64,000 nt of DNA from MVYY01 sp012517575 (GCA_031629035.1 JAVLUG010000017.1:1-64000); one strand, 5' to 3'; shown: positions 1-8,964, counted from the first letter of the stretch. Notes: generated from the sequence alone by a model not told the origin. Numbers and translations are program-made.

Positions 1-556
1 AGAAGAGTTTTTTTGTTTCATTTTTAGATTACTTTTTCGCCAAAACTTTTATAACCTTGCCGCTTAAAAATAGACTTTTTAAGGAATGACTAAATATCAT
101 TTCTGCAACTCAGTGAACGTAACTTAACGTGAGTTCGGTATAACGATTTACCTGTTTTAATCATATAAAAATTTAATAATTAATAAGATAATAAGGTTTA
201 TTCTTGTTGTTGATTAACGTTACTAAGGTTTTATAAAATAATGGGGTTCGTTTTCTGAATATAAAGACCTTATTTGACACAACTAACCTTCGTAACAGGT
301 GAATACTTTTTTTTCATCAACCTTATTACCTTATTTATAATTACTTGTATAATATTCATTTTCATCTATCGAACTCACGTTAACTTATTCATTATAAACA
401 ATTAGGCTAAACTTTGAACTTTATAGACTGATCTACAATTTGTTGTACCTAATTTTCTAATACTGAATCTGCGTTTAGTGGATTTCTCTGTAGAAAAATT
501 TCCGTAGAAATTTCAATAAAAGTTTGACAATTTTTGATTTATTTGGCTGAAAATTT
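1..556. other. AT-rich non-coding stretch with a 14-bp inverted repeat
   Basis: No convincing gene is visible; the stretch is very AT-rich. It contains a perfect 14-bp inverted pair, TTAACGTGAGTTCG at 124-137 and its complement at 370-383, about 230 bp apart. The similarity continues a few bases either side with mismatches. This could be the decayed ends of a small mobile element or a regulatory structure. I cannot assign it. Confidence 0.5.
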
Positions 557-1165
557 TCAATAAACCAGTTCACCGGCACCTTGTCTGACAATTACCGGTT
601 CGTCACCGGTACAGTCGACAATAGTGGAAGGAATATAGCCTCCGGGCCCGCCATCGATTACCAAATCGACCAAATGGCCGTATTTTTCTTCAATAAGTTC
701 AGGATCAACAATATATTCCAATGAATTGTTGTGGTAAAAAATCGAACTGGTCATTAGCGGGTTTCCCAATTCGTGTACAATGGTGAGGGCAATATTATTT
801 TTAGGCATTCGTACGCCAACCGTTTTTTTATCTTTGAAAAGTTTGGGAAGCCGATGGTTGCCATTGAGAATAAAAGTAAACGGACCGGGCAAATTTTTCT
901 TTATCAGTTTGAAAGTATCGTCATCAAGATTGGTATATTCGCTTATTTGGCTGATAGACTCGCATACAAATGAAAGTTGAGAACGGCGAAGATCTTTCTT
1001 CTTGATACGGGAGATATATTCAACGCCGTCTTTGTTGAAAAGACTGCATCCGAAAGCATAAACCGTATCGGTGGGAAATATGATAGTTCCTCCGTCGCGT
1101 AAGGTTTCAATTACGCGATGTATTTCATGGGGATTTGGATTGGCTTCGTAAATTTTAATCAGCAT
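557..1165 (-). CDS. Sua5/YciO/YrdC family protein (threonylcarbamoyl-AMP synthase-like)
   Basis: The 202-residue protein matches the Sua5/YciO/YrdC fold. The N-terminal strand GGTIIFPTDTVYAFG carries the nucleotide-site signature and the C-terminus has ...VDLVIDGG...STIVDCT..EPVIVRQG. Family members make L-threonylcarbamoyl-AMP from threonine, bicarbonate and ATP for the t6A37 tRNA modification. The wording LPGPFTFIL, VRMPKNNIA and VDLVIDGG resembles the YciO branch more than TsaC, and YciO proteins are less certain synthases. No TsaB, TsaD or TsaE gene is adjacent. It is cytosolic. A TAACTTTG promoter box lies about 45 nt upstream of the ATG. I am confident of the family, less so of the exact reaction. 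Confidence 0.85.
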   Translation of the reverse strand: MLIKIYEANPNPHEIHRVIETLRDGGTIIFPTDTVYAFGCSLFNKDGVEYISRIKKKDLRRSQLSFVCESISQISEYTNLDDDTFKLIKKNLPGPFTFILNGNHRLPKLFKDKKTVGVRMPKNNIALTIVHELGNPLMTSSIFYHNNSLEYIVDPELIEEKYGHLVDLVIDGGPGGYIPSTIVDCTGDEPVIVRQGAGELVY

Positions 1166-1209
1166 ATTCCGTCAAAAAAACTAAAAAGAATTTGTCCGAA
1201 AAAATTTAC

Positions 1210-1217
1210 CAAAGTTA
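1210..1217 (-). promoter_or_regulatory. Putative -7 promoter box of the Sua5/YciO gene
   Basis: On the minus strand this reads TAACTTTG, matching the Bacteroidetes TAnnTTTG -7 element, 45 nt before the ATG at 1165. No good TTTG -33 element is seen. Confidence 0.35.
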
Positions 1218-1220
1218 TAA

Positions 1221-1252
1221 AAAAATCCGTAAAACAGAATTTACGGATTTTT
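1221..1252 (-). terminator. Rho-independent terminator downstream of tpiA
   Basis: Perfect 13-bp inverted repeat: arms 1221-1233 and 1240-1252 with a 6-nt loop. On the minus strand it ends in a T run. It lies 38 nt after the tpiA stop and just ahead of the next minus-strand gene, so it separates the two units. Confidence 0.85.
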
Positions 1253-1289
1253 TTATAGAAACATTGAAAAGTTACGTTAATTAAAGCGC

Positions 1290-2045
1290 TTAAAATGCAT
1301 CAATAATGGCTTTGAAATCGGCAGCTTTCAAAGAAGCCCCGCCAATCAATCCGCCATCAACATCTTCATTGGCAAACAATTCTTTTGCATTGGCGGGATT
1401 GCAGCTGCCACCGTAAAGAATGGAAGTGTTTTCAGCTATGTTTTTTCCATATTTTTCGGTAATGGTTTTGCGTATGAAAGCGTGCATCTCTTGTGCCTGC
1501 TGAGGTGTGGCAGTTTTTCCTGTCCCAATCGCCCAAACAGGTTCGTAAGCAAGGATGATTTTTGAAAAATCTTCCGCAGAAAGGTGAAACAATGAACCTT
1601 CAATTTGAGATTTCACTACGTCAAAATAAATTCCCGATTCTCTTTCGGTTAGTACTTCCCCTATACAAAAAATGGGTGTAAGTTCGTTTTTTAAAGCCAG
1701 ATTAACTTTTTCTTTCAGAATGGCGGGAGTTTCACCGTAATATGTTCTGCGTTCGGAATGACCTAAAATAACGTAATTGGCACCGGTAGATTTCACCATT
1801 GCTGCACTAACTTCACCCGTATAGGCTCCAGATTCCTTGTCGGCACAGTTTTGTGCGGAAACGCCAATTTTTTTTGTATCAATTGTTGCCGTTATGCTTG
1901 CCAAGTGGATAAACGGCGGGGCAATAATTACTTCACACTTGGGTTGGCAACCCGAAAGCATTTTGTCTAATTCTGTTGCCAAGGCCAAACCTTCCGGTAA
2001 GGTTTTATTCATTTTCCAATTTCCGGCTACAATGTTTTTTCTCAT
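1290..2045 (-). CDS. tpiA: Triosephosphate isomerase
   Basis: The 251-residue length is normal for the family. It interconverts dihydroxyacetone phosphate and glyceraldehyde-3-phosphate in glycolysis and gluconeogenesis. Catalytic residues are all visible: N9 and K11 in GNWKMNK, H96 in ILGHSERR, E168 in AYEPVWAIGTGK, plus the phosphate-binding YGGS and GGLIGGASL near the C-terminus. It is the last gene of a minus-strand run with the DUF1599 and DoxX/MauE-like genes, an arrangement I recall from other Bacteroidales. It is followed by a strong terminator. Confidence 0.97.
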   Translation of the reverse strand: MRKNIVAGNWKMNKTLPEGLALATELDKMLSGCQPKCEVIIAPPFIHLASITATIDTKKIGVSAQNCADKESGAYTGEVSAAMVKSTGANYVILGHSERRTYYGETPAILKEKVNLALKNELTPIFCIGEVLTERESGIYFDVVKSQIEGSLFHLSAEDFSKIILAYEPVWAIGTGKTATPQQAQEMHAFIRKTITEKYGKNIAENTSILYGGSCNPANAKELFANEDVDGGLIGGASLKAADFKAIIDAF

Positions 2046-2129
2046 ATTTTCTGTTTTTTATTGAGTTTGAAAAATTAAGTTTGTTTCTTATCAAGATGTA
2101 TTTGTATAGTTTTACTTCTTTTCGTTTTT

Positions 2130-3293
2130 TTAATAAAAGGTTTCGGGAAAATCTCGCCAATTCCATTTTCCCAAAATTGTTCCATTCTTTATGAGTACCA
2201 AACCAGGATTGGCGCGAATGACGGTTTTCAGCATAATAGGATCGGCTTTGTAAAAAGGAAATGAGATTTTTGTTTGTTCTGAAAATTTTTGAATATCGTT
2301 ATCGGTTGAAGCCGTAATGGCATAAAACGAATGACCGGATTGCTGAGTTTTTTGAAAAATTCTTTCTGCTTTTTTTGCTCCTTCAAGCGAGGTTTTGTTG
2401 ATGTCGTACATGATGAGCAGAAAGGTCGTATCGGGTTGAGAAAGAATAATATCCGAAATATCTTCATTGTCATTATTGAGGATGGTGAAGTCGTGAATCG
2501 GAGGTTGATAGCCTTTCGAAATCAATTTTGTTTTCTGGTCGACAAACTTCCAGCTTTTGTCATTTTTTGGATAGTTTTCGAGATTAAACTCTTTCTGTTC
2601 GCCATCTTTTTCGTAAATAAAGGTAGTCTCATAAATATCTAATTTTGCTCCTTCCGGAATTTGCATGGCTTCATAAATATTTACACCCACTTTGTAGGGA
2701 CGAAAATCTATCAAGGGTAAATGGAAGAAACAATACATCGAAATTCCCACCCCAATTAAAACAAATAAAACAGTAAAAACAGCTTCTAATGGAGGAAGAA
2801 CGAGTGGATAAAGATGTTTTCGGTTGATAAGAAGAAAAATAGAAAGGGAAATAAATAAAATATTTTTAATAAAAGTTTGCCAGTTGGTGAGAACAATAGC
2901 GTCACCAAAACAACCGCAGTCGGTAACAGGATTTTTTAGAGCAATATAAAAAGTCAACAAGGTCATCAAAAAAAGAAATGCAGTAGCTACCCATGTGGTG
3001 AATCGTACATAAATCCTGAGCAAAAGATTTAGTCCCATTACCAGTTCTAAGGTAGAAAGAAAAATTGCAGCAGGCAAAGCCAAAAAAACGAATTGGGAAA
3101 AAGGTTCTCCAAAAGCATTCAAATAATCTTCAATTTTATAAGTAGTGCCCAGCGGATCGATGGCTTTCACGAAGCCTGAAAATACAAAAAGCACTCCCAA
3201 AAGGATGCTACATATTCGAATGAATAGAATTTTTTTCCCTTTTTGTTCGGCAGGGAAAACCATTTTTTTGCTTTTATAAATATCTGATGACAT
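2130..3293 (-). CDS. DoxX/MauE-like membrane protein with C-terminal thioredoxin-like domain (BT_3928-type)
   Basis: The 387-residue protein has about four N-terminal membrane segments (roughly residues 22-165) with a DCGCFG motif of the MauE/DoxX type. A fifth hydrophobic segment sits near 170-195. The soluble C-terminal half resembles a thioredoxin fold (HDFTILN..., a central TTFLLIMYDI strand, a PGLVLI strand) but lacks a CxxC. MauE-like proteins are linked to periplasmic disulfide chemistry; here the cysteines of DCGCFG may be the redox pair. It sits between the DUF1599 gene (28 nt upstream) and tpiA (84 nt downstream). The conserved neighbourhood is recalled from Bacteroides; the function there is unknown. 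Confidence 0.8.
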   Translation of the reverse strand: MSSDIYKSKKMVFPAEQKGKKILFIRICSILLGVLFVFSGFVKAIDPLGTTYKIEDYLNAFGEPFSQFVFLALPAAIFLSTLELVMGLNLLLRIYVRFTTWVATAFLFLMTLLTFYIALKNPVTDCGCFGDAIVLTNWQTFIKNILFISLSIFLLINRKHLYPLVLPPLEAVFTVLFVLIGVGISMYCFFHLPLIDFRPYKVGVNIYEAMQIPEGAKLDIYETTFIYEKDGEQKEFNLENYPKNDKSWKFVDQKTKLISKGYQPPIHDFTILNNDNEDISDIILSQPDTTFLLIMYDINKTSLEGAKKAERIFQKTQQSGHSFYAITASTDNDIQKFSEQTKISFPFYKADPIMLKTVIRANPGLVLIKNGTILGKWNWRDFPETFY

Positions 3294-3321
3294 GAGATTT
3301 AATGAATAATTTTAATTGTAT

Positions 3322-3888
3322 TTAAGCAATTTCCTTTTTTTGTTGACGTTCGTTCTCTTCCATTTTGATTAAGGCGAAAATAGCGTAATTAATCATATCA
3401 AGATAATTGGCGTCAATACCTTCAGAAATCAATGTTTTCCCTTCGTTCTCTTCAATTTGTTTGGTTCTTTCAATTTTCATCAATATCAGATCCACTATCG
3501 ATTCAATTCGCATGTTTCTCCATGCTTCGTCGTAGTCGTGGTTTTTGTTCATCATCAACTCTTTTGCCTGTTGCATGTATTTGTCGTATAAAGCAGTAGC
3601 TTCTTCTACTGAAAGGTCGGGTTTTTCGGCAAAACCTTTTTCCAGCTGAATCAAACCAATAATGCCATAATTTACAATACCGATAAATTCTGAGCGAATG
3701 CCCTCATTAATTTTAGAAAAACCTTTTACTTGAATGTTTCTGATGCGATTGGCTTTGATATATAGTTGATCAGTAACCGAAGCCGGGCGCAAGAGTCGCC
3801 ATGAAGCACCATAATCTTTCAGTTTCTGAATGAAAATGTTGCGGCAAATAGCAGCGATTTGGTCAAATTGTTTGTTGGTTTGATTCAT
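3322..3888 (-). CDS. DUF1599 domain protein
   Basis: The 188-residue soluble protein has the DUF1599 pattern, apparently as two related halves. Each half has a KxKDYGASWR- or KNHDYDEAWR-type motif followed by a helix with RIRN or RIES, and then an INYxIxxLI(Q/K)-E segment. The family has been suggested to act in nucleotide modification; this is not proven. It is the first gene of the run DUF1599, DoxX-like, tpiA. A TACTTTTG box lies about 90 nt upstream. Confidence 0.85.
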   Translation of the reverse strand: MNQTNKQFDQIAAICRNIFIQKLKDYGASWRLLRPASVTDQLYIKANRIRNIQVKGFSKINEGIRSEFIGIVNYGIIGLIQLEKGFAEKPDLSVEEATALYDKYMQQAKELMMNKNHDYDEAWRNMRIESIVDLILMKIERTKQIEENEGKTLISEGIDANYLDMINYAIFALIKMEENERQQKKEIA

Positions 3889-3974
3889 GAGTAAAAGTTG
3901 GTTGTGCTATTGTTTTAAATTCCGGGTATTCACTGATCAACAGTCGGAAAAATAAAATACTTCTATTGAGAGTA

Positions 3975-3982
3975 CAAAAGTA
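3975..3982 (-). promoter_or_regulatory. Putative -7 box for the DUF1599-DoxX-tpiA run
   Basis: The minus strand reads TACTTTTG, a full TAnnTTTG match, 87 nt before the ATG at 3888. Confidence 0.4.
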
Positions 3983-4102
3983 TAATATTTTATGAAGATA
4001 GGCAATTTGAAATTGCCATGAGACGGAATATTTTGAAATGCTGTAGTTGACAACTGCGTCATTTATATTTGGCTTTCAATCAGTTATATCGTATTGGATA
4101 AA

Positions 4103-4153
4103 AAAAGTCTCTCCGTTTTCTCGACATTTTGTCGTTACAACGAAGAGACTTTT
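4103..4153 (-). terminator. Terminator downstream of the biotin-carrier gene
   Basis: Arms 4103-4117 and 4139-4153 pair over 15 positions with one mismatch, with a nested CGAC/GTCG stem in the loop. A T run follows on the minus strand. It lies 42 nt after the stop of the biotin-carrier gene. Confidence 0.8.
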
Positions 4154-4194
4154 CAAGATTTAACCAAGCAATTTTTTTTGCTTGTGTTGTGTCA

Positions 4195-4542
4195 TTATTC
4201 GACGGGTTCTAATTCGAAGATCAGAAAGTCTTTTGGTATTTGTTCCCCTTTCTGAACATTTATTTTTTTTATTTTTGCCGTGAAAGGCATTTCAATCTTA
4301 TTTTGCATTTTCATAGCTTCCAGCGTCATCAATGGTGCTCCTTCTTCAACAACATCACCTTCCTTTACATAAACATCTACTACCGTGCCAGGAATAGATG
4401 AAAAAATTTCGTAAGGGCTGGGATTTTCCCATTTTTTTCTACTGAGAAATTTTTTTGTGAGCAACGTTTTATATTTGCGCGCTGTAACTGCAAAATCTAC
4501 AAAATCTGGATTTTCTGCCTGTACAGGTTTATTGTTTTTCAT
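4195..4542 (-). CDS. Biotin/lipoyl carrier protein of an acyl-CoA carboxylase or decarboxylase
   Basis: The 115-residue protein ends in a standard biotinyl domain with the EAMKMQ motif at about residues 75-80. The Lys between the two Met is the biotin site. The N-terminal 30 residues are a charged linker. It carries CO2 between active sites, and the carboxyltransferase gene upstream (113 nt away, same strand) is its obvious partner. The pair fits propionyl-CoA carboxylase or methylmalonyl-CoA decarboxylase of the succinate-propionate route. No biotin carboxylase or sodium-pump subunit is next to it, so the choice cannot be made here. Confidence 0.9.
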   Translation of the reverse strand: MKNNKPVQAENPDFVDFAVTARKYKTLLTKKFLSRKKWENPSPYEIFSSIPGTVVDVYVKEGDVVEEGAPLMTLEAMKMQNKIEMPFTAKIKKINVQKGEQIPKDFLIFELEPVE

Positions 4543-4655
4543 AATTTTTCATTTTAATTTTCAATAAAAATAATGTGAAACTTACAAACTAAATATATTT
4601 GGCCTTTCACTTCATTTTTTTTATCTGTCATTAGTGAAAAAAATTCTTTTCCTGA

Positions 4656-6200
4656 TTATTGTGGCGGATTTCCGTGTTTTTTGACGGGACGGAAATCGAA
4701 TTTTTTTCTGGAAACGCTGAGAGCATGAAGTAACAATTCGCGGGTTTCGAGTGGCTCAATTACAGCATCAATGTACCCTTTACCGGCAGCAACAAAAGGA
4801 TTTGCGAATTTTTCAATATATTCTTTAACCTTCTGTTGACGCATGGCATCCGGATCTTCAGCTTCCATAATTTCTTTTTTGAAAATAATATTGGCGGCAC
4901 CTTCCGGTCCCATCACTGCGATTTCGGCTTCAGGCCAAGCAAAAGTAAAATCAGCACCCAAATGTCTGGAATTCATGGCAATGTATCCACCTCCGTAAGC
5001 TTTTCTCAGAATAACGGTAATTTTTGGCACGGTTGCCTCTGAATAGGCATAAAGCACTTTTGCGCCATGCCGAATGACACCTGCATGTTCCTGATCTACG
5101 CCGGGTAAATAGCCTGGAATATCTTCCAATGTAACCAGCGGTATATTGAATGCGTCGCAGAAACGAATAAAACGTGCTGCTTTATCGGATGCATCGCAAT
5201 CCAGCACACCTGCCAAATACATTGGCTGATTGGCAACAAAACCAACCGTTTCTCCATCCATTCGGGCAAAACCTATTACAATGTTGGGAGCAAAAAGTTC
5301 CTGAACTTCAAAAAATTTTGAATCATCTACCAAAGCATAGATTATTTCGCGGACATCGTAGGGAAGTTTTGGATTGGAAGGAATGATATTTTCGATATTT
5401 TTTTTGAATTTTGGCTTTTTTGGTTCCACTTTGGCAGCTTTTTCTTCGTTGTTGTGGGGAATATACGAAATGAGTTCCTTGATCTGCTGCAAACATTCTT
5501 TTTCACTCAGCGCATAGAAGTGAGCGTTACCTGTAATTTCGGCATGTACCCTGGCGCCTCCCAAATCTTCTTGTGATATTTTTTCTCCCAGTACAGTTTC
5601 AATTACATTAGGGCCGGTGATAAACATTTTGGAGATATTTTCTACCACAAAAACAAAATCGGTCAATGCAGGTGAATATACTGCACCACCGGCGCAAGGT
5701 CCAAGAATTACGGAAATCTGTGGAATTACGCCTGAAGCCATAGTATTGCGATAAAAAATCTCACCATAGCCGGCCAATGCACCAATCCCTTCCTGAATAC
5801 GGGCTCCTCCCGAATCGTTTATTCCAATACAAGGCATTTTCATTTTGAGTGCGTGATCCATGATTTTGGTTATTTTTCTGGCATGTTGAATCCCCAAAGA
5901 ACCACCCATTACGGTAAAATCTTGAGCGTAAATACAAACAGGATTTCCATTGATGGTTCCTGTTCCTGTAATGACTCCATCACCGGGCAAATCTTTTGTG
6001 TCCATTCCGAAATTTTTTTCTTCGTGCTGCACAAACAAATCGTATTCGTGAAACGAGCCTTCGTCCAACAAAGCGCGGATGCGGTCGCGGGCTGTCATTT
6101 TACCCATTGCCAATTGTTTTTCAATAGCTTTTTCTCCGCCGCCTTTTTCTACGATTGCTTTCTTTTGGCGCAATGCAATAATGTTTTTCTTAGCTGACAT
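4656..6200 (-). CDS. Acyl-CoA carboxylase carboxyltransferase (PccB/MmdA type)
   Basis: The 514-residue protein has the full crotonase-like double fold of biotin-dependent carboxyltransferases. The N-terminal half has GMDTKDLPGDGVITG, INDSGGARIQEG (oxyanion loop) and ILGPCAGGAVYSPAL. The C-terminal half has VFVANQPMYLAG-like text, DIPGYLPG and RKAYGGGYIAMNS. The substrate is probably propionyl- or methylmalonyl-CoA. It is cytosolic, working with the biotin carrier encoded just downstream. A TACTTTTG box lies about 63 nt upstream. In Bacteroidales it could run in the decarboxylating direction during propionate formation (inference). Confidence 0.93.
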   Translation of the reverse strand: MSAKKNIIALRQKKAIVEKGGGEKAIEKQLAMGKMTARDRIRALLDEGSFHEYDLFVQHEEKNFGMDTKDLPGDGVITGTGTINGNPVCIYAQDFTVMGGSLGIQHARKITKIMDHALKMKMPCIGINDSGGARIQEGIGALAGYGEIFYRNTMASGVIPQISVILGPCAGGAVYSPALTDFVFVVENISKMFITGPNVIETVLGEKISQEDLGGARVHAEITGNAHFYALSEKECLQQIKELISYIPHNNEEKAAKVEPKKPKFKKNIENIIPSNPKLPYDVREIIYALVDDSKFFEVQELFAPNIVIGFARMDGETVGFVANQPMYLAGVLDCDASDKAARFIRFCDAFNIPLVTLEDIPGYLPGVDQEHAGVIRHGAKVLYAYSEATVPKITVILRKAYGGGYIAMNSRHLGADFTFAWPEAEIAVMGPEGAANIIFKKEIMEAEDPDAMRQQKVKEYIEKFANPFVAAGKGYIDAVIEPLETRELLLHALSVSRKKFDFRPVKKHGNPPQ

Positions 6201-6262
6201 AACAATAAATTATTGTGATTAAACATAAAAATTCACCCTCAAATGGGCTTTGAATGAGTGAG

Positions 6263-6270
6263 CAAAAGTA
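6263..6270 (-). promoter_or_regulatory. Putative -7 box of the carboxyltransferase operon
   Basis: Minus strand TACTTTTG, a full TAnnTTTG match, 63 nt before the ATG at 6200. Confidence 0.4.
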
Positions 6271-6365
6271 ACACTTTTTTTCCTTGTATGTTTCTTTTCT
6301 GAAGTTTTCTTCTGTAGAAATAAAACTAATGTATTGATATTTAGTAAAATACGTGGATTTTTTAG

Positions 6366-6656
6366 TTAACGAAAAACGATAGCGTTGATAACTTCATGAC
6401 CCACTTCTTTGTTCAAGGCATTTTTTATTTCTTCTCTCGAGAGGAATAAGTCGTGTCGCAATACGGCAGAATTAATGCTCACATATAATATTGCATTTTT
6501 GATTTCCAAGTGGCTGGTATATTTCTCTATCTGTGGTCCCAGCACCGAAGTCCATGCGTCAATAATTCTTTTTTCATACAACGGTTTTTCCAAATGTTGA
6601 TCCTTTAACATTTGCCGAATAATTTCTCTTAATAATTCCGTGTTTTTTCTCCGCAT
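6366..6656 (-). CDS. DUF721 (DciA-like) protein
   Basis: The 96-residue protein fits DUF721: an N-terminal helix, the W.SVLGPQI..YTS segment, then I.NAILYVSINSAVLRHDL......I..ALN. DUF721 includes DciA, the ancestral loader of the replicative helicase DnaB. Short Bacteroidetes members keep only the KH-like domain. It follows the glucosaminidase gene with a 26-nt gap and is probably co-transcribed. Its role in this lineage is inferred. Confidence 0.85.
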   Translation of the reverse strand: MRRKNTELLREIIRQMLKDQHLEKPLYEKRIIDAWTSVLGPQIEKYTSHLEIKNAILYVSINSAVLRHDLFLSREEIKNALNKEVGHEVINAIVFR

Positions 6657-6682
6657 GGTTTTGAAAAAAAAGAAATTGGGTT

Positions 6683-7627
6683 TTAGCGCAATTTTAGTAC
6701 CTGTCCCATTTGTGCTCCTTCCGTAAAAGGAAGTTGGTTCATTTTGTAAAGTTTTTCAGTTTTTATTCCGTAAAATTGTGCAATATCGTGCATAGATTCT
6801 CCTTCTTGTACTACATGAACGGGATAATTTTTTGCAGCTTTATTCTTTTTTGGACGAATATATACTTTTTCTCCGGGTTGTAATGCCGTGGTGGCGCTGA
6901 CTTCGTTGTAATTTCTGAGGGTCTCTTCACTCATATTAAATTCTTGAGCGATGTTGGCATAAGTATCGCACGGAACAGCCATTACATAAGGAACACCATT
7001 GTTTTTTAACTTTTTGTGTGTTACATAATCACTCACTTTTTGAATATGCTGTGGAATGGAAGTATTGATTTGAATTTCCATTCTTTCAGCAAAATTTTCA
7101 TTAAAAATTTGTTTGTCGAATCGATTCAAGTTGTAGTTTTCAATCAAGGAAATAAGCTTGTAAGCATAAGTTGGATCGGTGGCATAACCGGCCTTTTTCA
7201 GTCCATGTGCCCAACCTTGATAATCGGTTTTGTCCAATTGAAAAAGGGAAGCATAACGCGGGCGGTTTTTCAAAAACAAAGAATGGTCTTCATACGAATC
7301 GGCAACATTTCTGTATTTTCTAAAACATTCATTTCTTTCGTCATCGTCCCATGAAATGGTTTCTCCGTTCCAGTCGGAATTGCATTTAATTCCGAAATGG
7401 TTGTTTGAAAGTTGAGAAAGTTGGCTTTGACCCGCTGAAGATTCAAGTAAGCCCTGAGCCAAAATTATACTCGCAGGAATACCGTGTTTTTTTTGTTGTT
7501 TGATGGCCAACTGATGGTATTTTTCGATATAGGATAGGTAATATTTATTGAGTTGCTGACCAAAAGCAAAATTGGTAAAAAGAAGCAAAACAATGGAAAG
7601 ACTAAATTTTTTTGCAACTGAATACAT
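6683..7627 (-). CDS. Exported glucosaminidase with two LysM domains
   Basis: I chose the start at 7627 because it gives a clean signal peptide (MYSVAKKFSLSIVLLLFTNF..., cleaved after AFG). An in-frame ATG at 7720 would add 31 residues without signal character. The mature protein has a GH73-type muramidase/glucosaminidase domain (HGIPASIILAQGLLESSAGQ..., NNHFGIKC, then Y.SLF...Y..WA.GLKKAGYATDPTYA). Two LysM-type modules follow at the C-terminus (around VPCDTYANIAQEFN and VVQEGESMHDIAQFYG). It should cleave peptidoglycan glycan strands in the periplasm. DUF721 follows directly. Confidence 0.9.
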   Translation of the reverse strand: MYSVAKKFSLSIVLLLFTNFAFGQQLNKYYLSYIEKYHQLAIKQQKKHGIPASIILAQGLLESSAGQSQLSQLSNNHFGIKCNSDWNGETISWDDDERNECFRKYRNVADSYEDHSLFLKNRPRYASLFQLDKTDYQGWAHGLKKAGYATDPTYAYKLISLIENYNLNRFDKQIFNENFAERMEIQINTSIPQHIQKVSDYVTHKKLKNNGVPYVMAVPCDTYANIAQEFNMSEETLRNYNEVSATTALQPGEKVYIRPKKNKAAKNYPVHVVQEGESMHDIAQFYGIKTEKLYKMNQLPFTEGAQMGQVLKLR

Positions 7628-7787
7628 AAGGACTCTTTTCTGAAATGGTTCTAAAAAAAATTGATCGCTCAACTTAGGACAAATTTGAAAAATTTGCAAG
7701 CTGGAAAATTCTCTGTACACATTTTTTTAAAACTTTAGTGGTTTACAGCTTGATAGATAGAAACCGGTAATAAAGTTTATTTTATTG

Positions 7788-7795
7788 CAAAAATA
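7788..7795 (-). promoter_or_regulatory. Putative -7 box upstream of the glucosaminidase gene
   Basis: Minus strand TATTTTTG, a TAnnTTTG match. It is 160 nt from the chosen start, so a closer promoter may exist. Confidence 0.25.
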
Positions 7796-7838
7796 TAATT
7801 TATTTTCTCAAAAATGAGTGTTTGATTAATTATTTTTT

Positions 7839-7846
7839 TACTTTTG
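7839..7846 (+). promoter_or_regulatory. Putative -7 box of the cytidine deaminase gene
   Basis: TACTTTTG, a TAnnTTTG match, 55 nt before the ATG at 7902. The nearest upstream TTTG (7821) is too close for ideal spacing. Confidence 0.35.
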
Positions 7847-7901
7847 TACCCCCCTGCAAAAGGGAAATTTTTTCTGATAGGATTATTAATTTGATTATAA
7901 T

Positions 7902-8384
7902 ATGTTTAAAAAATCAACAAAAGTTACTTATTCGGTCTGTCGTTTTGACGAATTGACCTCTTTGCAGCAACAGTTGATAGATAAAGCAAAGGAACAGGTT
8001 CAAAATGCTTATGCGCCTTATTCCGGCTTTTATGTGGGAGCCGCTCTTGAACTCGAAAATGGTGAAATTATTACCGCCAGTAATCAGGAAAATTCAGCTT
8101 ATCCTTCGGGTTTGTGTGCTGAAAGAGTCGCTGTTTTCTATGCCAACGCCCAATATCCCGACATACCTGTGAAAACGCTGGCTATAGCTGCTTTTACCAA
8201 TGGCGAATTTTTAAAAATGCCCGTTACTCCTTGTGGTGCTTGCAGGCAGGTGTTGTTGGAAACGGAGTTGCGTTATGAAACAAATATTACTATTCTTCTC
8301 TACGGAAGCCAGGAAATTTATGTTATCTCTTGCGTGAAAGATTTGTTGCCTTTGAGCTTCGACAAATTACAATTGCAAAAATGA
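7902..8384 (+). CDS. cdd: Cytidine deaminase
   Basis: The 160-residue protein converts cytidine and deoxycytidine to uridine forms in pyrimidine salvage. The zinc site is complete: C72-A-E74 (E74 is the proton shuttle) and PCGAC with C111 and C114. Substrate-site YAPYSGFYVGAAL and ENSAYPSGLCAER are typical of the small tetrameric class. The N-terminus is about 20 residues longer than the minimal enzyme. It is probably monocistronic. Confidence 0.95.
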   Translation: MFKKSTKVTYSVCRFDELTSLQQQLIDKAKEQVQNAYAPYSGFYVGAALELENGEIITASNQENSAYPSGLCAERVAVFYANAQYPDIPVKTLAIAAFTNGEFLKMPVTPCGACRQVLLETELRYETNITILLYGSQEIYVISCVKDLLPLSFDKLQLQK

Positions 8385-8520
8385 GTATACGTTTTTTTCT
8401 CAAATTTGTCAGGTATAAATTTTGACTCCTCATTTTAATTTATTAAATTGCAGTCGTTAAACGATACATGTTTTTTTCAGGAATTTGGGAGCAGAATAAG
8501 GCAAAAAAATGAAGTGAATC

Positions 8521-8904
8521 ATGCAAAAATCAATTTTTACATTGGAATATCCTCTCAAGTCGGCGTCTTCAAATTTTTTGTGGAATAAAATTGGTTCGCC
8601 GCTGGGTTTATCGGAATGGTTTGCTGATGAAGTTTTTTCATCCGATTCAACCTATATTTTTAAATGGGAAGAATTTCAACAAAGTGCCCGAATTTTGGAA
8701 CTGAAACCTTTTAAAAGTATCCGTTTCCAATGGCTTGACGATTTGGATACTCCTGCTTATTTCGAATTTAGAATTGATACGCAAGAGCTTACGGGTGAAG
8801 TTACGTTGGTTATTACCGATTTCGCATGGGAAGATGAAAAAGAAGATGCCATTTTGCTGTGGAACTATCAGGTTGACGAATTAAAACGTATTGGAGGCAT
8901 GTAA
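8521..8904 (+). CDS. START-like (SRPBCC/AHSA1-type) domain protein
   Basis: The 127-residue protein looks like a Bath/SRPBCC fold: an N-terminal strand, an amphipathic helix with LWNKIGSPLGLSEWFAD, paired strands (YIFKWEEFQQSARILEL, SIRFQWLDD, YFEFRIDTQEL, VTLVITDFAWEDE), and a long C-terminal helix. The small Bacteroidetes START-like proteins have no established ligand. A strong terminator follows. Confidence 0.75.
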   Translation: MQKSIFTLEYPLKSASSNFLWNKIGSPLGLSEWFADEVFSSDSTYIFKWEEFQQSARILELKPFKSIRFQWLDDLDTPAYFEFRIDTQELTGEVTLVITDFAWEDEKEDAILLWNYQVDELKRIGGM

Positions 8905-8934
8905 TCACTGTCTATTTTTTCATCTGAAAATTTG

Positions 8935-8964
8935 CCATTTGTTTGTCCAACAAATGGTTTTTTT
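8935..8964 (+). terminator. Rho-independent terminator after the START-like gene
   Basis: Nine-bp perfect stem, arms 8935-8943 and 8949-8957, 5-nt loop, followed by seven T. Confidence 0.85.

Larger units (their letters stand above)
3889..4194. other. Intergenic region with a promoter box and a terminator
   Basis: Between two minus-strand units. It holds the TACTTTTG box for the DUF1599 run and the hairpin terminator of the biotin-carrier gene, annotated separately. Nothing else is recognised. Confidence 0.6.
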
